64,000 bases of DNA from Ignavibacteria bacterium (GCA_016844745.1 JAERMQ010000002.1:1-64000), one strand, 5' to 3'. Counted from the stretch's first letter, positions 7,244 to 16,339 are shown. Notes: generated by a model not told the origin, from the sequence alone. Program-made: numbers and translations.

Positions 7244-8998
7244 ATGAAATTAAATCCTGTAAGTTTTGTCTTGATTACGTTCATATTCGTTTCTCCTTTT
7301 ATCCTATTTGCCCAGCCTCAAAGCGATTCATCAAAGACAATCGATACGATTCAATCTATTCAAAGCATGGTTCCTGATTCAATTAAAAGTACAGATTCTT
7401 TATCTACCGAGAAAATCACTCAAGCAATAGAAGAAGATTCAGTCAAGACTGAAATGAAGTTCTCCGCTAAAAATGAAGTGTATGATGCCAACGGCATAGA
7501 TGAACGCAGACCCGGAAGAGCTACCCTGCTTGAGTTATTAGGCAAAGTTTATAATAAATCTTTTAATATAAAACTCGATGCCCACATCTCAACTGAAGAT
7601 GTGAATGCAATGCAGGCGGTTGACCAGATAAGTTTAAATGCTGAGTTTTATAATTACGGAGGTATAATCATTGGCGATATCATACCAAAATTTAATGAGT
7701 TCTGCCTGAATGGAATTAATCTGCGTGGAGTCGATGCAAACCTTCAATTTAGCGTGTTCAGGCTTCAGTTTTCCGGTGGTTTTATTAAAAGGGCTGCCGA
7801 TAGTAATGAAACTAATATTAACGGCAGTTATCTCAGAAGCATGTTTGCAGGGAATTTATCCATAGGGTCGGAAAAAAGTTTCATTTTTAAAGTTGGATTG
7901 CTAAAAATTAAAGATGATACCTCATCAATAAGTCATCCGGGGAGGACAAAACCGGAAGAAAATCTTGTCGGTTCAACTTCTTTTCTATTAAATATTTTCG
8001 ATGGAAAACTCAAATGGTCGGGTGAAACAGATATTTCAGGTTTTACGAGAAATATGTATTCCGATGTTTATGGCGGAGAACTTAAAATCGGGAGTAAACC
8101 ATTATTCACAGGTAGGCTTAGTTCACGAATGAGTAAGGCATTTAATTCAAAACTTGAATTAAAACTTGATAGATTCTCATTGACAGGTAATTTCAAGCGA
8201 GTAGAACCGGGATATACATCACTCGGTACTGTCAGACAAGATAATGATTACCAGGAATATAATGTGGAAAGCAGGTATTCGCTTTTTCAACGAATAATTT
8301 CCGGAAGGACATCATTTGGTTACAGATATGACAATCTCGATAATAGTAAGATTGCAACGACTGAACTTATGAAATTCATTCAAACCGCATTTTTTAACCT
8401 TTCAAAGGTTTTTTCTTTTTCTGCTTCTTATAACATGTTTTATAATGCAAATGATATCACATCAAATGATACCGTTATGTCTCCCCTACATTCGACTACA
8501 CAAAATATCAGTATCAGTCCGATGTTTTTGTTCGGCAGCCCTTCATTTTTCAACAGGTTGTCTTTAACAGGATTTTACAGTGTGAATACCGATGCTGTAA
8601 GTGTTAATAATATGAATTTCGAAAACATAAACTTAATATTCTTTTATGGAGTGAGTATCGGTGATGATTTTACTGCTTCATTATCTAATAATCAAACCAG
8701 ATTGATTCAGAAAGATAATTCCCAAACAATTAATTCAACTGATATTGCAATTGAACCTTTATTTTATAACAGAAAACTTGGAGTAAAATTAAAAGGCACT
8801 TTTTCTTATTCCGAGCAGGTTTATTTTGAGAATGTTACAATCAATGACCATTGGGAAGCCGGTATAGATATTAATTTTCGAATGGCAGAAAATGAAATTT
8901 TATCTCTTCAGCTTCGTTCTACATGGCATAATCCGGAACGATCCGGTGGATTTGATGAATTCCGTTGGTTCCTGAATTATTCGAGGGAAATATTTTAA
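7244..8998 (+). CDS. predicted outer-membrane beta-barrel protein
   Basis: The 584-residue product has a signal peptide (residues 1-25, ending LFAQ), a Ser/Asp/Thr-rich linker to about residue 75, and then some 500 residues of alternating hydrophobic/polar strands with many Tyr, Phe and Asn. It ends in phenylalanine (WFLNYSREIF), the classic outer-membrane insertion signature. I recognise no named porin or transporter family. The secreted Ig-like protein at 9017 starts 18 bases after its stop and is probably co-transcribed, which suggests a surface complex of barrel plus exposed partner. The function is unknown. Confidence 0.6.
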   Translation: MKLNPVSFVLITFIFVSPFILFAQPQSDSSKTIDTIQSIQSMVPDSIKSTDSLSTEKITQAIEEDSVKTEMKFSAKNEVYDANGIDERRPGRATLLELLGKVYNKSFNIKLDAHISTEDVNAMQAVDQISLNAEFYNYGGIIIGDIIPKFNEFCLNGINLRGVDANLQFSVFRLQFSGGFIKRAADSNETNINGSYLRSMFAGNLSIGSEKSFIFKVGLLKIKDDTSSISHPGRTKPEENLVGSTSFLLNIFDGKLKWSGETDISGFTRNMYSDVYGGELKIGSKPLFTGRLSSRMSKAFNSKLELKLDRFSLTGNFKRVEPGYTSLGTVRQDNDYQEYNVESRYSLFQRIISGRTSFGYRYDNLDNSKIATTELMKFIQTAFFNLSKVFSFSASYNMFYNANDITSNDTVMSPLHSTTQNISISPMFLFGSPSFFNRLSLTGFYSVNTDAVSVNNMNFENINLIFFYGVSIGDDFTASLSNNQTRLIQKDNSQTINSTDIAIEPLFYNRKLGVKLKGTFSYSEQVYFENVTINDHWEAGIDINFRMAENEILSLQLRSTWHNPERSGGFDEFRWFLNYSREIF

Positions 8999-9016
8999 AA
9001 AAATTTTGGAGAAAAT

Positions 9017-9850
9017 ATGAAAAAAATAAACCTTATTATTATCCTGTTTTTTCTTGTTAACAATATATTGTTTTCGCAAGTTATGAACCAGATAATCATA
9101 ACACCGAATATATCACCCTATATTCACGAGTGGACCGAAGAGTCGAGAATGGTCAGTGTGCAAATTAACAATCTGGGCAAAACAGCCATTGAACAGGCAC
9201 AGTTGATAATTACTGTAACCGGCATTGAAAAGGGGCAGGTTGCAGAATTTCGTAGCTCTGTGTTTATTATTCCGGCTAATGGTAATATCGTACTATATGG
9301 TAAACAGCTTATTGACACACCGACGCTCGTTATGGAAGAAAGTATAAAATCGAATGTAGCTACTTCAAGCAGGATTCCCGATGATAATTATACTTTTTGT
9401 GTTGACGTAATTGATATAGCGCAGGACAGTAAAGAAATTGCAACAAGCTGTGCCCCCTTCTTTATCAGGGCTGTCAATCCGCCAATCCTACTTCAACCTT
9501 CAGATAATGATACAGTAAATATTAAATACCCGTTGTTTCAATGGACACCGGTGAAATCCATAAATAAGCTTGAACTAAGATACAGGATAATTGTGTGTAA
9601 AAAAAGGGAATACCAAACTCCTCAGCAAACAATTGAAAGCTGTACTGAACAAACTTTCAAAAAATCGGATTTAATTTCTGCTAACGTTCTGATGACAACT
9701 GATGCAATCCAGTTAGAAGACGGACAAACTTATGCATGGTTAATTGAAATCTACGACAAATATGGGAATCCTCTCGGTGAAAATAATGGGAAATCCGAGG
9801 TGTTTCAGTTCACTTATAAATCTTTAGAATCAATTAATCCAGGGAAATAG
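9017..9850 (+). CDS. exported protein with Ig/fibronectin-like beta-sandwich domains
   Basis: After a signal peptide (residues 1-21, ending LFSQ) come two beta-rich parts. About 25-150 has even strand spacing (VSVQINNLGKTAIEQAQLIITV). About 155-270 contains NPPILLQPSDNDTV..YPLFQWTPV and QTYAWLIEIYDKYGNPLG, a pattern common to FnIII-like modules in Bacteroidota surface proteins. There is no sorting domain at the end, so it may stay periplasmic or attach to the barrel protein encoded just before it. A GGAG ribosome site precedes ATG. The gene ends in TAG. Only the architecture is supported, not the function. Confidence 0.6.
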   Translation: MKKINLIIILFFLVNNILFSQVMNQIIITPNISPYIHEWTEESRMVSVQINNLGKTAIEQAQLIITVTGIEKGQVAEFRSSVFIIPANGNIVLYGKQLIDTPTLVMEESIKSNVATSSRIPDDNYTFCVDVIDIAQDSKEIATSCAPFFIRAVNPPILLQPSDNDTVNIKYPLFQWTPVKSINKLELRYRIIVCKKREYQTPQQTIESCTEQTFKKSDLISANVLMTTDAIQLEDGQTYAWLIEIYDKYGNPLGENNGKSEVFQFTYKSLESINPGK

Positions 9851-9908
9851 TATTGGGAGTTCTAAAAATTTTCATTCACGAAAAAAAGCCTCATCGTACA
9901 CTTTAAAC

Positions 9909-10631
9909 CTATTTGGATATAGTCAGCACAACTGAGGAATTCTTCGGAACAAGTTCCCCCGGTGATGGTGTCTGGCTTATCACAGTATTAGGCAAATAAG
10001 TTGAATGCGAAGCATAATTAGTTAATTCTAATTTCAACTCGAATGTTAATAAAGTTTTTTTAGCTTCTTCGAATGTCATTTCCGTCAGCTTGGGAACGAT
10101 TACCTGGCGTTCGGAACCTTTGCTGACAGTGACGTTTAAGGTATCGCCGAAAAGTAAATTAGCACCCGATGCCCGGCTTTGGTCGATTATAGTATCCGTA
10201 CCGTATAAATCGCTGTATGCATAATTTATATCCCCGATAAACAAGCCCATTTTCATCAACAGAACGCTCGCCGTCCGGAGATTTTTCCCGATTATATATG
10301 GTACTACAACACTCTCTTTGCCCTTGCTGACCGTGCAAAAAATACGTCGTCCTACTTTAACGACGGAATTTGCTTTCGGCAACTGCTTAATCACACTTCC
10401 GGCAGGAAATTTCTCGTTGGATTGCTCGCCGGATTTTTTGAATTCAAGCCCTAATTCGGTAAGTATTTTATCTGCCTTAGATTGTTCGATACCGGAAAGG
10501 TCGGGGATTTTCACTGTTTCACGCTCGCTGAGCAAACTCCTTAGAAGATATGAGTCGAAAATAAAGAAAATAAGGAATAAGCCGGCGATAAAAGCAAGCA
10601 AAATCAATATGTATTGCAAATATTGTTTCAA
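9909..10631 (-). CDS. membrane-anchored PASTA-domain protein
   Basis: A short cytoplasmic N-terminus, one transmembrane helix (about residues 7-27) and three PASTA domains fill the 240 residues. They are PDLSGIEQSKADKILTELGL from about 45, VPYIIGKNLRTASVLLMKMGL from about 110, and VPKLTEMTFEEAKKTLLTFEL from about 180, each ending in a V.VSKG/LTISK strand. PASTA modules bind muropeptides or other cell-wall components. There is no kinase domain, unlike Gram-positive PASTA kinases. It is divergent from nrnA-ddl, and in many Bacteroidota a PASTA protein lies next to ddl, which supports a role in peptidoglycan assembly. Confidence 0.8.
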   Translation of the reverse strand: MKQYLQYILILLAFIAGLFLIFFIFDSYLLRSLLSERETVKIPDLSGIEQSKADKILTELGLEFKKSGEQSNEKFPAGSVIKQLPKANSVVKVGRRIFCTVSKGKESVVVPYIIGKNLRTASVLLMKMGLFIGDINYAYSDLYGTDTIIDQSRASGANLLFGDTLNVTVSKGSERQVIVPKLTEMTFEEAKKTLLTFELKLELTNYASHSTYLPNTVISQTPSPGELVPKNSSVVLTISK

Positions 10632-10762
10632 TCCTTCATCTCCGGTTCGTCGGCTTTACTCTACTAATTTCATTTTTAGCGTACATTTTAATTAAGCAAA
10701 ATACGAATTATTGCTTAATTTTGTAAGCATAAAATGAAATTTCTTAATTATAATTATTAAAT

Positions 10763-11791
10763 ATGATAAGTAAAAATTCAATTAATTCTTTAGAATTTGA
10801 AAAGAATATAAAGCAATGTAATGAGCTTATTAATAAATCCCGGAAGTTTATTCTAACTACTCATGTAAATCCGGACGGCGATGCCATTGGTTCCGAACTT
10901 GCAATGTATCATTTTCTTTTGAGCATCGGAAAACAAGTAACGATGATTAATTACAGTCCCACACCCGATAATTATAAATTTCTATCTGGCTCTGAGGTTA
11001 TCTCAACTTTTGAAGAAAATATATATAATGATGAAATTGAAAATGCCGATATTATTTTCGTCCTCGATTTGAATGACAGTTCCCGCCTGAAATCTTTTGA
11101 AAAATACGTTTTATCTTCTAAAGCAAAAAAAATTGTCATCGACCATCATTTGGAACCGGTGCCTTTTGCCGACCTCTACATAGTTGACTCGGAGGCATGC
11201 TCTACCGGAGAAATTCTTTATACTATTTTTAACAAGTATCCGGAATTCAAAATAATAAAGGATATTGCGTCGGCTCTTTATACAGCTATTATGACAGATA
11301 CGGGCAGCTTCAGGTTTCCCAGAACAGATTCTTATGTTCACGAAATTATTTCCGAATTATTAAATTCCGGCGCGGACCCAGTCAATATATACGAAGAAGT
11401 TTACAACCGTGTTCCAATGAATACAATGAGATTGTTGGGTAAAGCTTATGCTTCGATGGAATTACATCATGCGGGGAAATTATGCCTTATGACAATCCCC
11501 CGGGAGTTTTTCGGAGAGACGCAGACTAACGAATACGATGTCGAGAATTTTGTTGAACATTCATTATCCATAAATGGCGCAGTAATGGGCATTTTAATAA
11601 CTGAAATTCCGAGTCGGAGTGAATACAGATTATCGTTCCGTTCAAAAGGAAATATATCCGTCCGGGAATTAGCATTAGAATTTAATGGCGGTGGGCATTT
11701 CCATGCAGCAGGAGCAAGAATTTTTGACTCCGATTTGAATACGACTAAATCGATTATCATAGAAAAGGCTAATAAATATTTATCAATTTAA
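10763..11791 (+). CDS. nrnA: NrnA-type DHH/DHHA1 phosphoesterase (oligoribonuclease / pAp phosphatase)
   Basis: This 342-residue enzyme of the DHH superfamily degrades short RNA oligonucleotides or pAp to mononucleotides in the cytoplasm, using Mn2+. Motifs visible in order are TTHVNPDGDAIGSELA (about 33-48), VLDLND (about 95), VIDHH (the DHH motif, about 126-130), DTGSFRFPRTDSY (about 175-188), and the DHHA1 glycine-rich loop FNGGGHFHAAGARI near residue 310. Length and motif order fit NrnA. ddl starts 20 bases after the stop, so they probably share a transcript. A related cyclic dinucleotide phosphodiesterase role (GdpP/DhhP-like) is possible, since cdaA is also encoded in this window. Confidence 0.9.
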   Translation: MISKNSINSLEFEKNIKQCNELINKSRKFILTTHVNPDGDAIGSELAMYHFLLSIGKQVTMINYSPTPDNYKFLSGSEVISTFEENIYNDEIENADIIFVLDLNDSSRLKSFEKYVLSSKAKKIVIDHHLEPVPFADLYIVDSEACSTGEILYTIFNKYPEFKIIKDIASALYTAIMTDTGSFRFPRTDSYVHEIISELLNSGADPVNIYEEVYNRVPMNTMRLLGKAYASMELHHAGKLCLMTIPREFFGETQTNEYDVENFVEHSLSINGAVMGILITEIPSRSEYRLSFRSKGNISVRELALEFNGGGHFHAAGARIFDSDLNTTKSIIIEKANKYLSI

Positions 11792-11811
11792 TTTCTTTTA
11801 CTTATTAAAAT

Positions 11812-12852
11812 ATGAATATTGCAGTTTTATTAGGTGGAATATCTACCGAACGCTCGATTTCTCTTAAAAGCGGCAGGGCTGTCGCAAACGGATTAAAAAA
11901 CCTGGGGCATAATGTATTCCCAATCGACCCTGCATTGGGTGCAGCAGGATTGCTTATGGATTTGGATATGAATAATCATATCGACCCTTTTACACTGGAA
12001 GAATTGGCAAAATTTACACCGAAAAGCTATCTTGAATGTTTGAATTCATCTTTATTTGATAACATTGATGTTGCTTTTATCGTGCTACATGGAAAGTACG
12101 GCGAGGACGGATTGATACAATCTTTACTCGAACTTCGAGGAATTCCATACACTGGCAGCAACGTTAAATCCAGCGCATTGGCAATGGATAAAATACATTC
12201 GAAAATTTTATTTACCGCAAGTGGAGTGCCTACTCCGGCATGGACGATTATCCACCCGAAGGATTACGATAATTATGATTTTTATAAAGAGATTCGTTCG
12301 GAATTAGGTGCAAAAATTGTAATAAAACCAAATGACCAGGGTTCCACAATTGGTGTAACCGTTGTCGAGACAGGAAATTTGGATGACATACACACAGGGA
12401 TAATGGAGGCAGCAAAATATTCCAAAAATGTATTAATTGAGAAATACATTGAAGGAAGAGAAATGACCGTTAGTCTGGTTGGCGATAATATTTTTCCTAT
12501 AATCGAAATTATTCCGGAAGGCGGCTATTACGATTACAAACATAAATATACTAAGGGACAAACCGAATATCAATGCCCTGCAGACTTGGATGAATATTTG
12601 GCAGAATTTACACAGAATATGGCAGATATGGCTTTCCGGGCACTTGGTTGCTACGGATTCGGACGGGTAGATTTCCGTTTAGACGAGGATGGACAACCAT
12701 TTTGCTTAGAGGTCAATACAATACCCGGTTTCACCGAAACCAGCTTGGTACCAAAAGCCGCTGCTGCAGTGGACATCGGATTCGATGAATTATGCCAGCA
12801 AATCATCGATTTAGCATTGAATAAGGATAAGCCCTTTGAGGAAACCGAATAA
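11812..12852 (+). CDS. ddl: D-alanine--D-alanine ligase
   Basis: This cytosolic ATP-grasp ligase joins two D-alanines for peptidoglycan precursors. Visible hallmarks are the N-terminal MNIAVLLGGISTERSISLKS, the HGKYGEDGLIQ loop, the ATP-binding VIKPNDQGSTIGVTVV, KYIEGREMTVSLVG, and the metal/substrate region FGRVDFRLDEDG with CLEVNTIPGFTETSLVPKAA near the end. At 346 residues it has normal length, with a complete set of catalytic segments. It follows nrnA closely, and with the PASTA gene it makes a small cell-wall cluster. Confidence 0.95.
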   Translation: MNIAVLLGGISTERSISLKSGRAVANGLKNLGHNVFPIDPALGAAGLLMDLDMNNHIDPFTLEELAKFTPKSYLECLNSSLFDNIDVAFIVLHGKYGEDGLIQSLLELRGIPYTGSNVKSSALAMDKIHSKILFTASGVPTPAWTIIHPKDYDNYDFYKEIRSELGAKIVIKPNDQGSTIGVTVVETGNLDDIHTGIMEAAKYSKNVLIEKYIEGREMTVSLVGDNIFPIIEIIPEGGYYDYKHKYTKGQTEYQCPADLDEYLAEFTQNMADMAFRALGCYGFGRVDFRLDEDGQPFCLEVNTIPGFTETSLVPKAAAAVDIGFDELCQQIIDLALNKDKPFEETE

Positions 12853-13010
12853 TTTGTTAATTTAAAGTTTTAATACTTGGATTAATTAAGAGTAAGTCTA
12901 TTAATTGAAAAAAGTTATTCCTGAGAATAATGTTATTTGAAAAGTTAGGAAGAATGTCATTCAGAGGCAAAAGTAAAAGCGAGCTTTCACTGATAAGGAA
13001 ATAAACATTA

Positions 13011-13102
13011 TTTACCACCCCCTACCCCCTCCTAAAATAGGAGGGGAAAAGAAAAATCTTTAAAATCCCCTCCTATTTTAGGAGGGGGTAGGGGGTGGTA
13101 AA
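13011..13102. repeat. large perfect inverted repeat, 37-bp arms, 18-base loop
   Basis: The arms at 13011-13047 and 13066-13102 are exact reverse complements (TTTACCACCCCCTACCCCCT... and its mirror), separated by an A-rich loop at 13048-13065. It lies in the 464-base gap between ddl and the kinase gene, beside a family A repeat. One strand of the right arm (GGAGGGGGTAGGGGGTGG) could also form a G-quadruplex. It is long enough to be a miniature mobile element, a strong transcription-ending hairpin, or both. Confidence 0.85.
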
Positions 13103-13144
13103 TTCAATTATTTCATTTACTTAAACCTAATTTTGTCATAAAGT

Positions 13145-13216
13145 GTTCATTAGGAACGAAGTGAAGAATCTATATCAAGTATTGGGACTGGATTCTTCAC
13201 TTCGTTCAGAATGACA
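13145..13216. repeat. dispersed palindromic repeat, family A
   Basis: GGAACGAAGTGAAGAATC on the left and GATTCTTCACTTCGTTC on the right, followed by AGAATGACA, form an inverted repeat with a short centre containing ATTGGGACTG. Its right arm is nearly identical to that at 55455-55491. A half copy (GAATGTCATTCAGAGG) lies at about 12952. Confidence 0.75.
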
Positions 13217-13316
13217 ATCCAAACGGAGTTTCACTTATAAAAAAATAGTTGAATGATAACAACGAAAACTTTCATTAAAAGATAAAAGATTATTTCAAAT
13301 AAAATATTGAAAAATT

Positions 13317-14306
13317 ATGGAAAAGAATATTCAACTTTGTGGTCAGGGCAACGGCTTAGTCGATGTTCAGTATAAAATCTCCGAGGAAGAACTGAAACGA
13401 TTGAATATCCCAAAAGGACGTATGTGCCTTGTTGATAGTAAAGAGCAGGTATCTGTATTAAAAAGTTTGTCAAATAAAGAATTTAATAAGTGTAGTGGCG
13501 GCTCGGCAGCGAATACAATTATTGCATTTTCCCAGTTTGGCGGCTCGGCAGTATATTCCTGCCTATTAGGAGACGATGAATTCGGAAAATTTTATGCCCG
13601 CGAATTCGATGAACTGGGAATAATATTAAATACGAAATATATCGACCCTGATTTAACGGGTACTTGTTTGGTTCTTATTACACCTGATGGTGAGAGAACG
13701 ATGCTAACATCTTTAGGAGCTACGGCGAAATTTGCTCCCGAAAATGTTAACGAGGAATTGATTCAACGCTCTGAGTGGCTGTACATCGAAGGTTATGCAC
13801 TATCACAAAGATGTTCTGCCGATGCTGCTTTAATAGCTGTTGAATTTGCTAAAAAGCACAATACAAAAGTTGCACTAACTTTTTCGGATGGTTTTATTAT
13901 CGATAATTACCGTACTGATTTGGAGCAAATCGCCTCTCAATCAGATTTAATATTCTGCAATGAATCGGAAGCTATAGTTTATACGAGTAAACCAGATTTC
14001 GATAATGCATTCGGGGATTTATCAAAAAACTATACAAATTTTGTCGTTACTCAAGGCGAACATGGCTCTAAGGTAAAATGGAACAATGAGATATATAAGA
14101 TACCCTCATTCCCTGCAACAGCATTGGATGCAACCGGCGCCGGAGACATGTATGCAGCCGGATTTCTTTATGGTTTGATTGTCAGGAAATCACCCGCTCA
14201 GGGTGGTCAGTTAGGAAGTTATGCTTCGTCCCTCGTCGTGAGTCAATATGGAGCACGACTCTCTGTTGACCATAAAAAAATAAGGGATGAAATTTTTAGT
14301 TTTTGA
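13317..14306 (+). CDS. PfkB-family sugar/nucleoside kinase (adenosine kinase-like)
   Basis: This 329-residue cytosolic kinase has the two PfkB signatures. The N-terminal substrate-binding GGSAANTIIAFSQFGGSAVY falls at about residues 61-80. The C-terminal catalytic DATGAGDMYAAGFLYGL holds the anion hole and base Asp (GAGD) near residue 275. The opening (GNGLVDVQYKISEEELKRLNIPKGRMCLVD) is typical of the adenosine kinase-like branch found across Bacteroidota. It transfers phosphate from ATP to a sugar or nucleoside hydroxyl; the exact substrate cannot be fixed from sequence alone. It has no evident operon partner, and the repeat before the next gene starts about 50 bases downstream. Confidence 0.85.
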   Translation: MEKNIQLCGQGNGLVDVQYKISEEELKRLNIPKGRMCLVDSKEQVSVLKSLSNKEFNKCSGGSAANTIIAFSQFGGSAVYSCLLGDDEFGKFYAREFDELGIILNTKYIDPDLTGTCLVLITPDGERTMLTSLGATAKFAPENVNEELIQRSEWLYIEGYALSQRCSADAALIAVEFAKKHNTKVALTFSDGFIIDNYRTDLEQIASQSDLIFCNESEAIVYTSKPDFDNAFGDLSKNYTNFVVTQGEHGSKVKWNNEIYKIPSFPATALDATGAGDMYAAGFLYGLIVRKSPAQGGQLGSYASSLVVSQYGARLSVDHKKIRDEIFSF

Positions 14307-14353
14307 TTTTTTTTTGATATGTGAGTTTAAATATGAAAATAAATAAAATAAAG

Positions 14354-14409
14354 AGAAACCCCCTAACCCCCTTTGAAAAAGGGGGAATAATTATTCCCCC
14401 TTTTTCAAG
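14354..14409. repeat. palindromic repeat inserted into a signal-peptide coding region
   Basis: The core 14373-14408 is a perfect 36-base palindrome (TTGAAAAAGGGGGAATAA and its mirror), preceded by ACCCCCTAACCCCC. AAG occurs at both edges (14351-14353 and 14407-14409), compatible with a 3-base target duplication. The inserted length of 56 is not a multiple of three, so it changes the frame of the gene it sits in. Confidence 0.75.
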
Positions 14410-14469
14410 CTTGGTTTCATTTTTATTTTTTTTATTCTTTCACCCGGAAAACTTTCAGCACAAAACGGT

Positions 14470-15735
14470 ATGAAATTCGGAGAGCTGGCATTGAAGTTAG
14501 AGCCATACTTCGATAAGGAATTGATTCTTGATGTAAAGCGCCAACTGCCTCAAGGAAGCGATTATTCTATTTGGAGCTGGGATGTTGGCGATTATTCCGG
14601 TGACGGATTTTTCGATGTTGCTTTTGCCGTTAAACTTGCTGCTGATAGAAATAAAATAATCAACGTTTACTTTTTTGTTGATTTGGATGGTTTTCTAACC
14701 AAAGTAGGACAGATGCAGGTTGAATACTACGAATTGCCGCTTGAAATCGGTTTGGCAATTAAACAAAACACTTGTTCGGTTATTAAAAAGCGAAAACAAT
14801 TCGATTGGTCTATCAAAGGATATACCTTCAGAAACGGCAGTCTTATTAGTTTGGAAGAATTTACTACCAATTCAATCGGTAAGCTCACACGAGAAACTTA
14901 CCATAATTATCAGACCCTAAAAAATTCCGACAAGTATTTAACAACAACTAACGGTAAAGAAGTATTTTCTGCTACTTACCTGACTATTCCGTCCTACCAG
15001 CGCGGTCGCAGGATTTACAAAGGATTTCAGGGTGAAACATACTGCAATTACATTGATTATGTTACTAAGGGAGCGTTCTATTGGACTGGTGATTATGATT
15101 TATCATTTTCAGTCAGCAGCGCTTATGACAATAATTTTATCTATATGTCAATCGAAGTAATGGACGATAAAGTTGTTCCACAGAAAAACGATTCCTCTAT
15201 TTGCGACCATATAGAAGTTTGGTTCGATATGACTCCATCGGATGATACAGGCAACAGGTTCATGTATTTCCAGGAAGATAAAATTCATTTCCGTACCGAA
15301 GCCGATTCGGGTATTTATTCGTTAACGATTTATCCCGGAAATTTCGAAGATAAATTATCATACGTTAAAGTCAGTACAACGGATGATTTAGACCCATACA
15401 TTAAGCAGGCAGCCAAAAACATTAAATCCGTATCCGTTCTCAGGGACAGCGGATACGTTGTGAAATTCAAAGTACCGTTCTCACTTTTCGGATACAAGGA
15501 AGCTCCGATTGAAAAAAATAAGCCTTTTGAAATCGGGTGTACGATTATTGTTCATGATATCGATAACCAGTACCGACCTGAAGAAGAGACAATAATTTCG
15601 ACTTCGAAATTTTCGTCTTTGAATCCTGCAACCTACGGCAATTTAATTTTGATTCCGGTTGAAAAAAGTTATGGTGAGGCATACAATATATACACCGACG
15701 ATATTCTGAAACACCTGATGGAATGTGGATTTTAA
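14470..15735 (+). CDS. exported CBM9-like carbohydrate-binding domain protein, signal peptide disrupted
   Basis: Residues from about 195 onward form a family 9-like carbohydrate-binding module (YDLSFSVSSAYDNNFIYMSI, then CDHIEVWFDMTPSDDTGNRF); the N-terminal 190 residues look like a separate beta-rich module. ATG 14470 is internal to the original gene: the same frame upstream reads KLGFIFIFFILSPGKLSAQNG, an excellent signal-peptide end, but has no start codon because the palindromic repeat at 14354-14409 interrupts it. An ATG at 14333 (MKINKIK) supplies the missing n-region in another frame. As written, the product from 14470 would lack an export signal and stay inside the cell. Confidence 0.65.
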   Translation: MKFGELALKLEPYFDKELILDVKRQLPQGSDYSIWSWDVGDYSGDGFFDVAFAVKLAADRNKIINVYFFVDLDGFLTKVGQMQVEYYELPLEIGLAIKQNTCSVIKKRKQFDWSIKGYTFRNGSLISLEEFTTNSIGKLTRETYHNYQTLKNSDKYLTTTNGKEVFSATYLTIPSYQRGRRIYKGFQGETYCNYIDYVTKGAFYWTGDYDLSFSVSSAYDNNFIYMSIEVMDDKVVPQKNDSSICDHIEVWFDMTPSDDTGNRFMYFQEDKIHFRTEADSGIYSLTIYPGNFEDKLSYVKVSTTDDLDPYIKQAAKNIKSVSVLRDSGYVVKFKVPFSLFGYKEAPIEKNKPFEIGCTIIVHDIDNQYRPEEETIISTSKFSSLNPATYGNLILIPVEKSYGEAYNIYTDDILKHLMECGF

Positions 15736-15760
15736 AATATCAATACAAAAGGAAAAAATA

Positions 15761-16006
15761 ATGCCTCTGAATCTAAAAAAAATATTGGATAAAACTTCGA
15801 AGCTGCAAAGTGGACGTCTCGGCGAGGCAGGACAGTACTTGAATTTGGGAATCCAGATGGTTCTGCCCATTTTACTTTGTACTTTTATCGGAAAATGGAT
15901 TGACGATAAGTATGCAACAACTCCACTATGGACAATCATCCTTGCTTTTTTCGGTATCATTGTTGGTATGTACACCTTTTTTAAGACTGTTTTGAAAAAA
16001 AAGTAA
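15761..16006 (+). CDS. AtpZ/AtpI-family small membrane protein of the ATP synthase operon
   Basis: The frame opens upstream at 15725, but ATG 15761 has the AGGAAAA ribosome site and gives an 81-residue protein. It has a polar N-terminus and two transmembrane helices (LGIQMVLPILLCTFIGKWIDD and PLWTIILAFFGIIVGMYTFFK). The GKWIDDKYATTPLWTIILAFFGIIVG pattern belongs to the AtpZ/AtpI family, proposed to help c-ring assembly or Mg2+ supply. It is the first gene of the ATP synthase run and lies 8 bases before the next membrane gene. Confidence 0.8.
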   Translation: MPLNLKKILDKTSKLQSGRLGEAGQYLNLGIQMVLPILLCTFIGKWIDDKYATTPLWTIILAFFGIIVGMYTFFKTVLKKK

Positions 16007-16014
16007 AATATTTT

Positions 16015-16335
16015 ATGGCTGAAATAATTTATTCTATAATATTTGCTGTCGGATTAGCATTTGCTAATTTGGCTGCATCGGTAGTGTTCATCAGGCATGC
16101 CATGAAAAGCGATAAAGAGAAATTCTTCAAAATAGTTTATACTTCCCTTGTTTCACGATATTTTATTGTCTTGGCTATATTTTATTGTTTTATTATTTTG
16201 TTTGATTTTAATAAATTTGTATTTTCGATTTCATTCTTAGTTAGTTGTTTGATAACAATTTTTATTGAAGTTTTGTATTTACATTTTCGTTCAAAATACG
16301 TAACTTTGCAAAACTCGAATGATAAAGTAAGGTAA
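16015..16335 (+). CDS. AtpI-like four-helix membrane protein
   Basis: This 106-residue hydrophobic protein has about four helices (IIYSIIFAVGLAFANLAASVV, then YFIVLAIFYCFIILF, then FSISFLVSCLITIFIEVLYL) and a charged end. Position between the AtpZ-like gene and atpB, with five bases to atpB, together with size and topology, points to the ATP synthase I (AtpI) assembly factor. The sequence itself is poorly conserved, as is usual for AtpI. A -7-like TAACTTTG at 16301-16308 lies near its end, but no spaced partner is found. Confidence 0.6.
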   Translation: MAEIIYSIIFAVGLAFANLAASVVFIRHAMKSDKEKFFKIVYTSLVSRYFIVLAIFYCFIILFDFNKFVFSISFLVSCLITIFIEVLYLHFRSKYVTLQNSNDKVR

Positions 16336-16339
16336 AATT

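Noticed and set aside
16301-16308. TAACTTTG as a promoter for atpB.
   Set aside because: Nearest TTTG is 25 bases upstream, outside the 19-21 range, and the site lies inside the preceding coding sequence of a tight operon.
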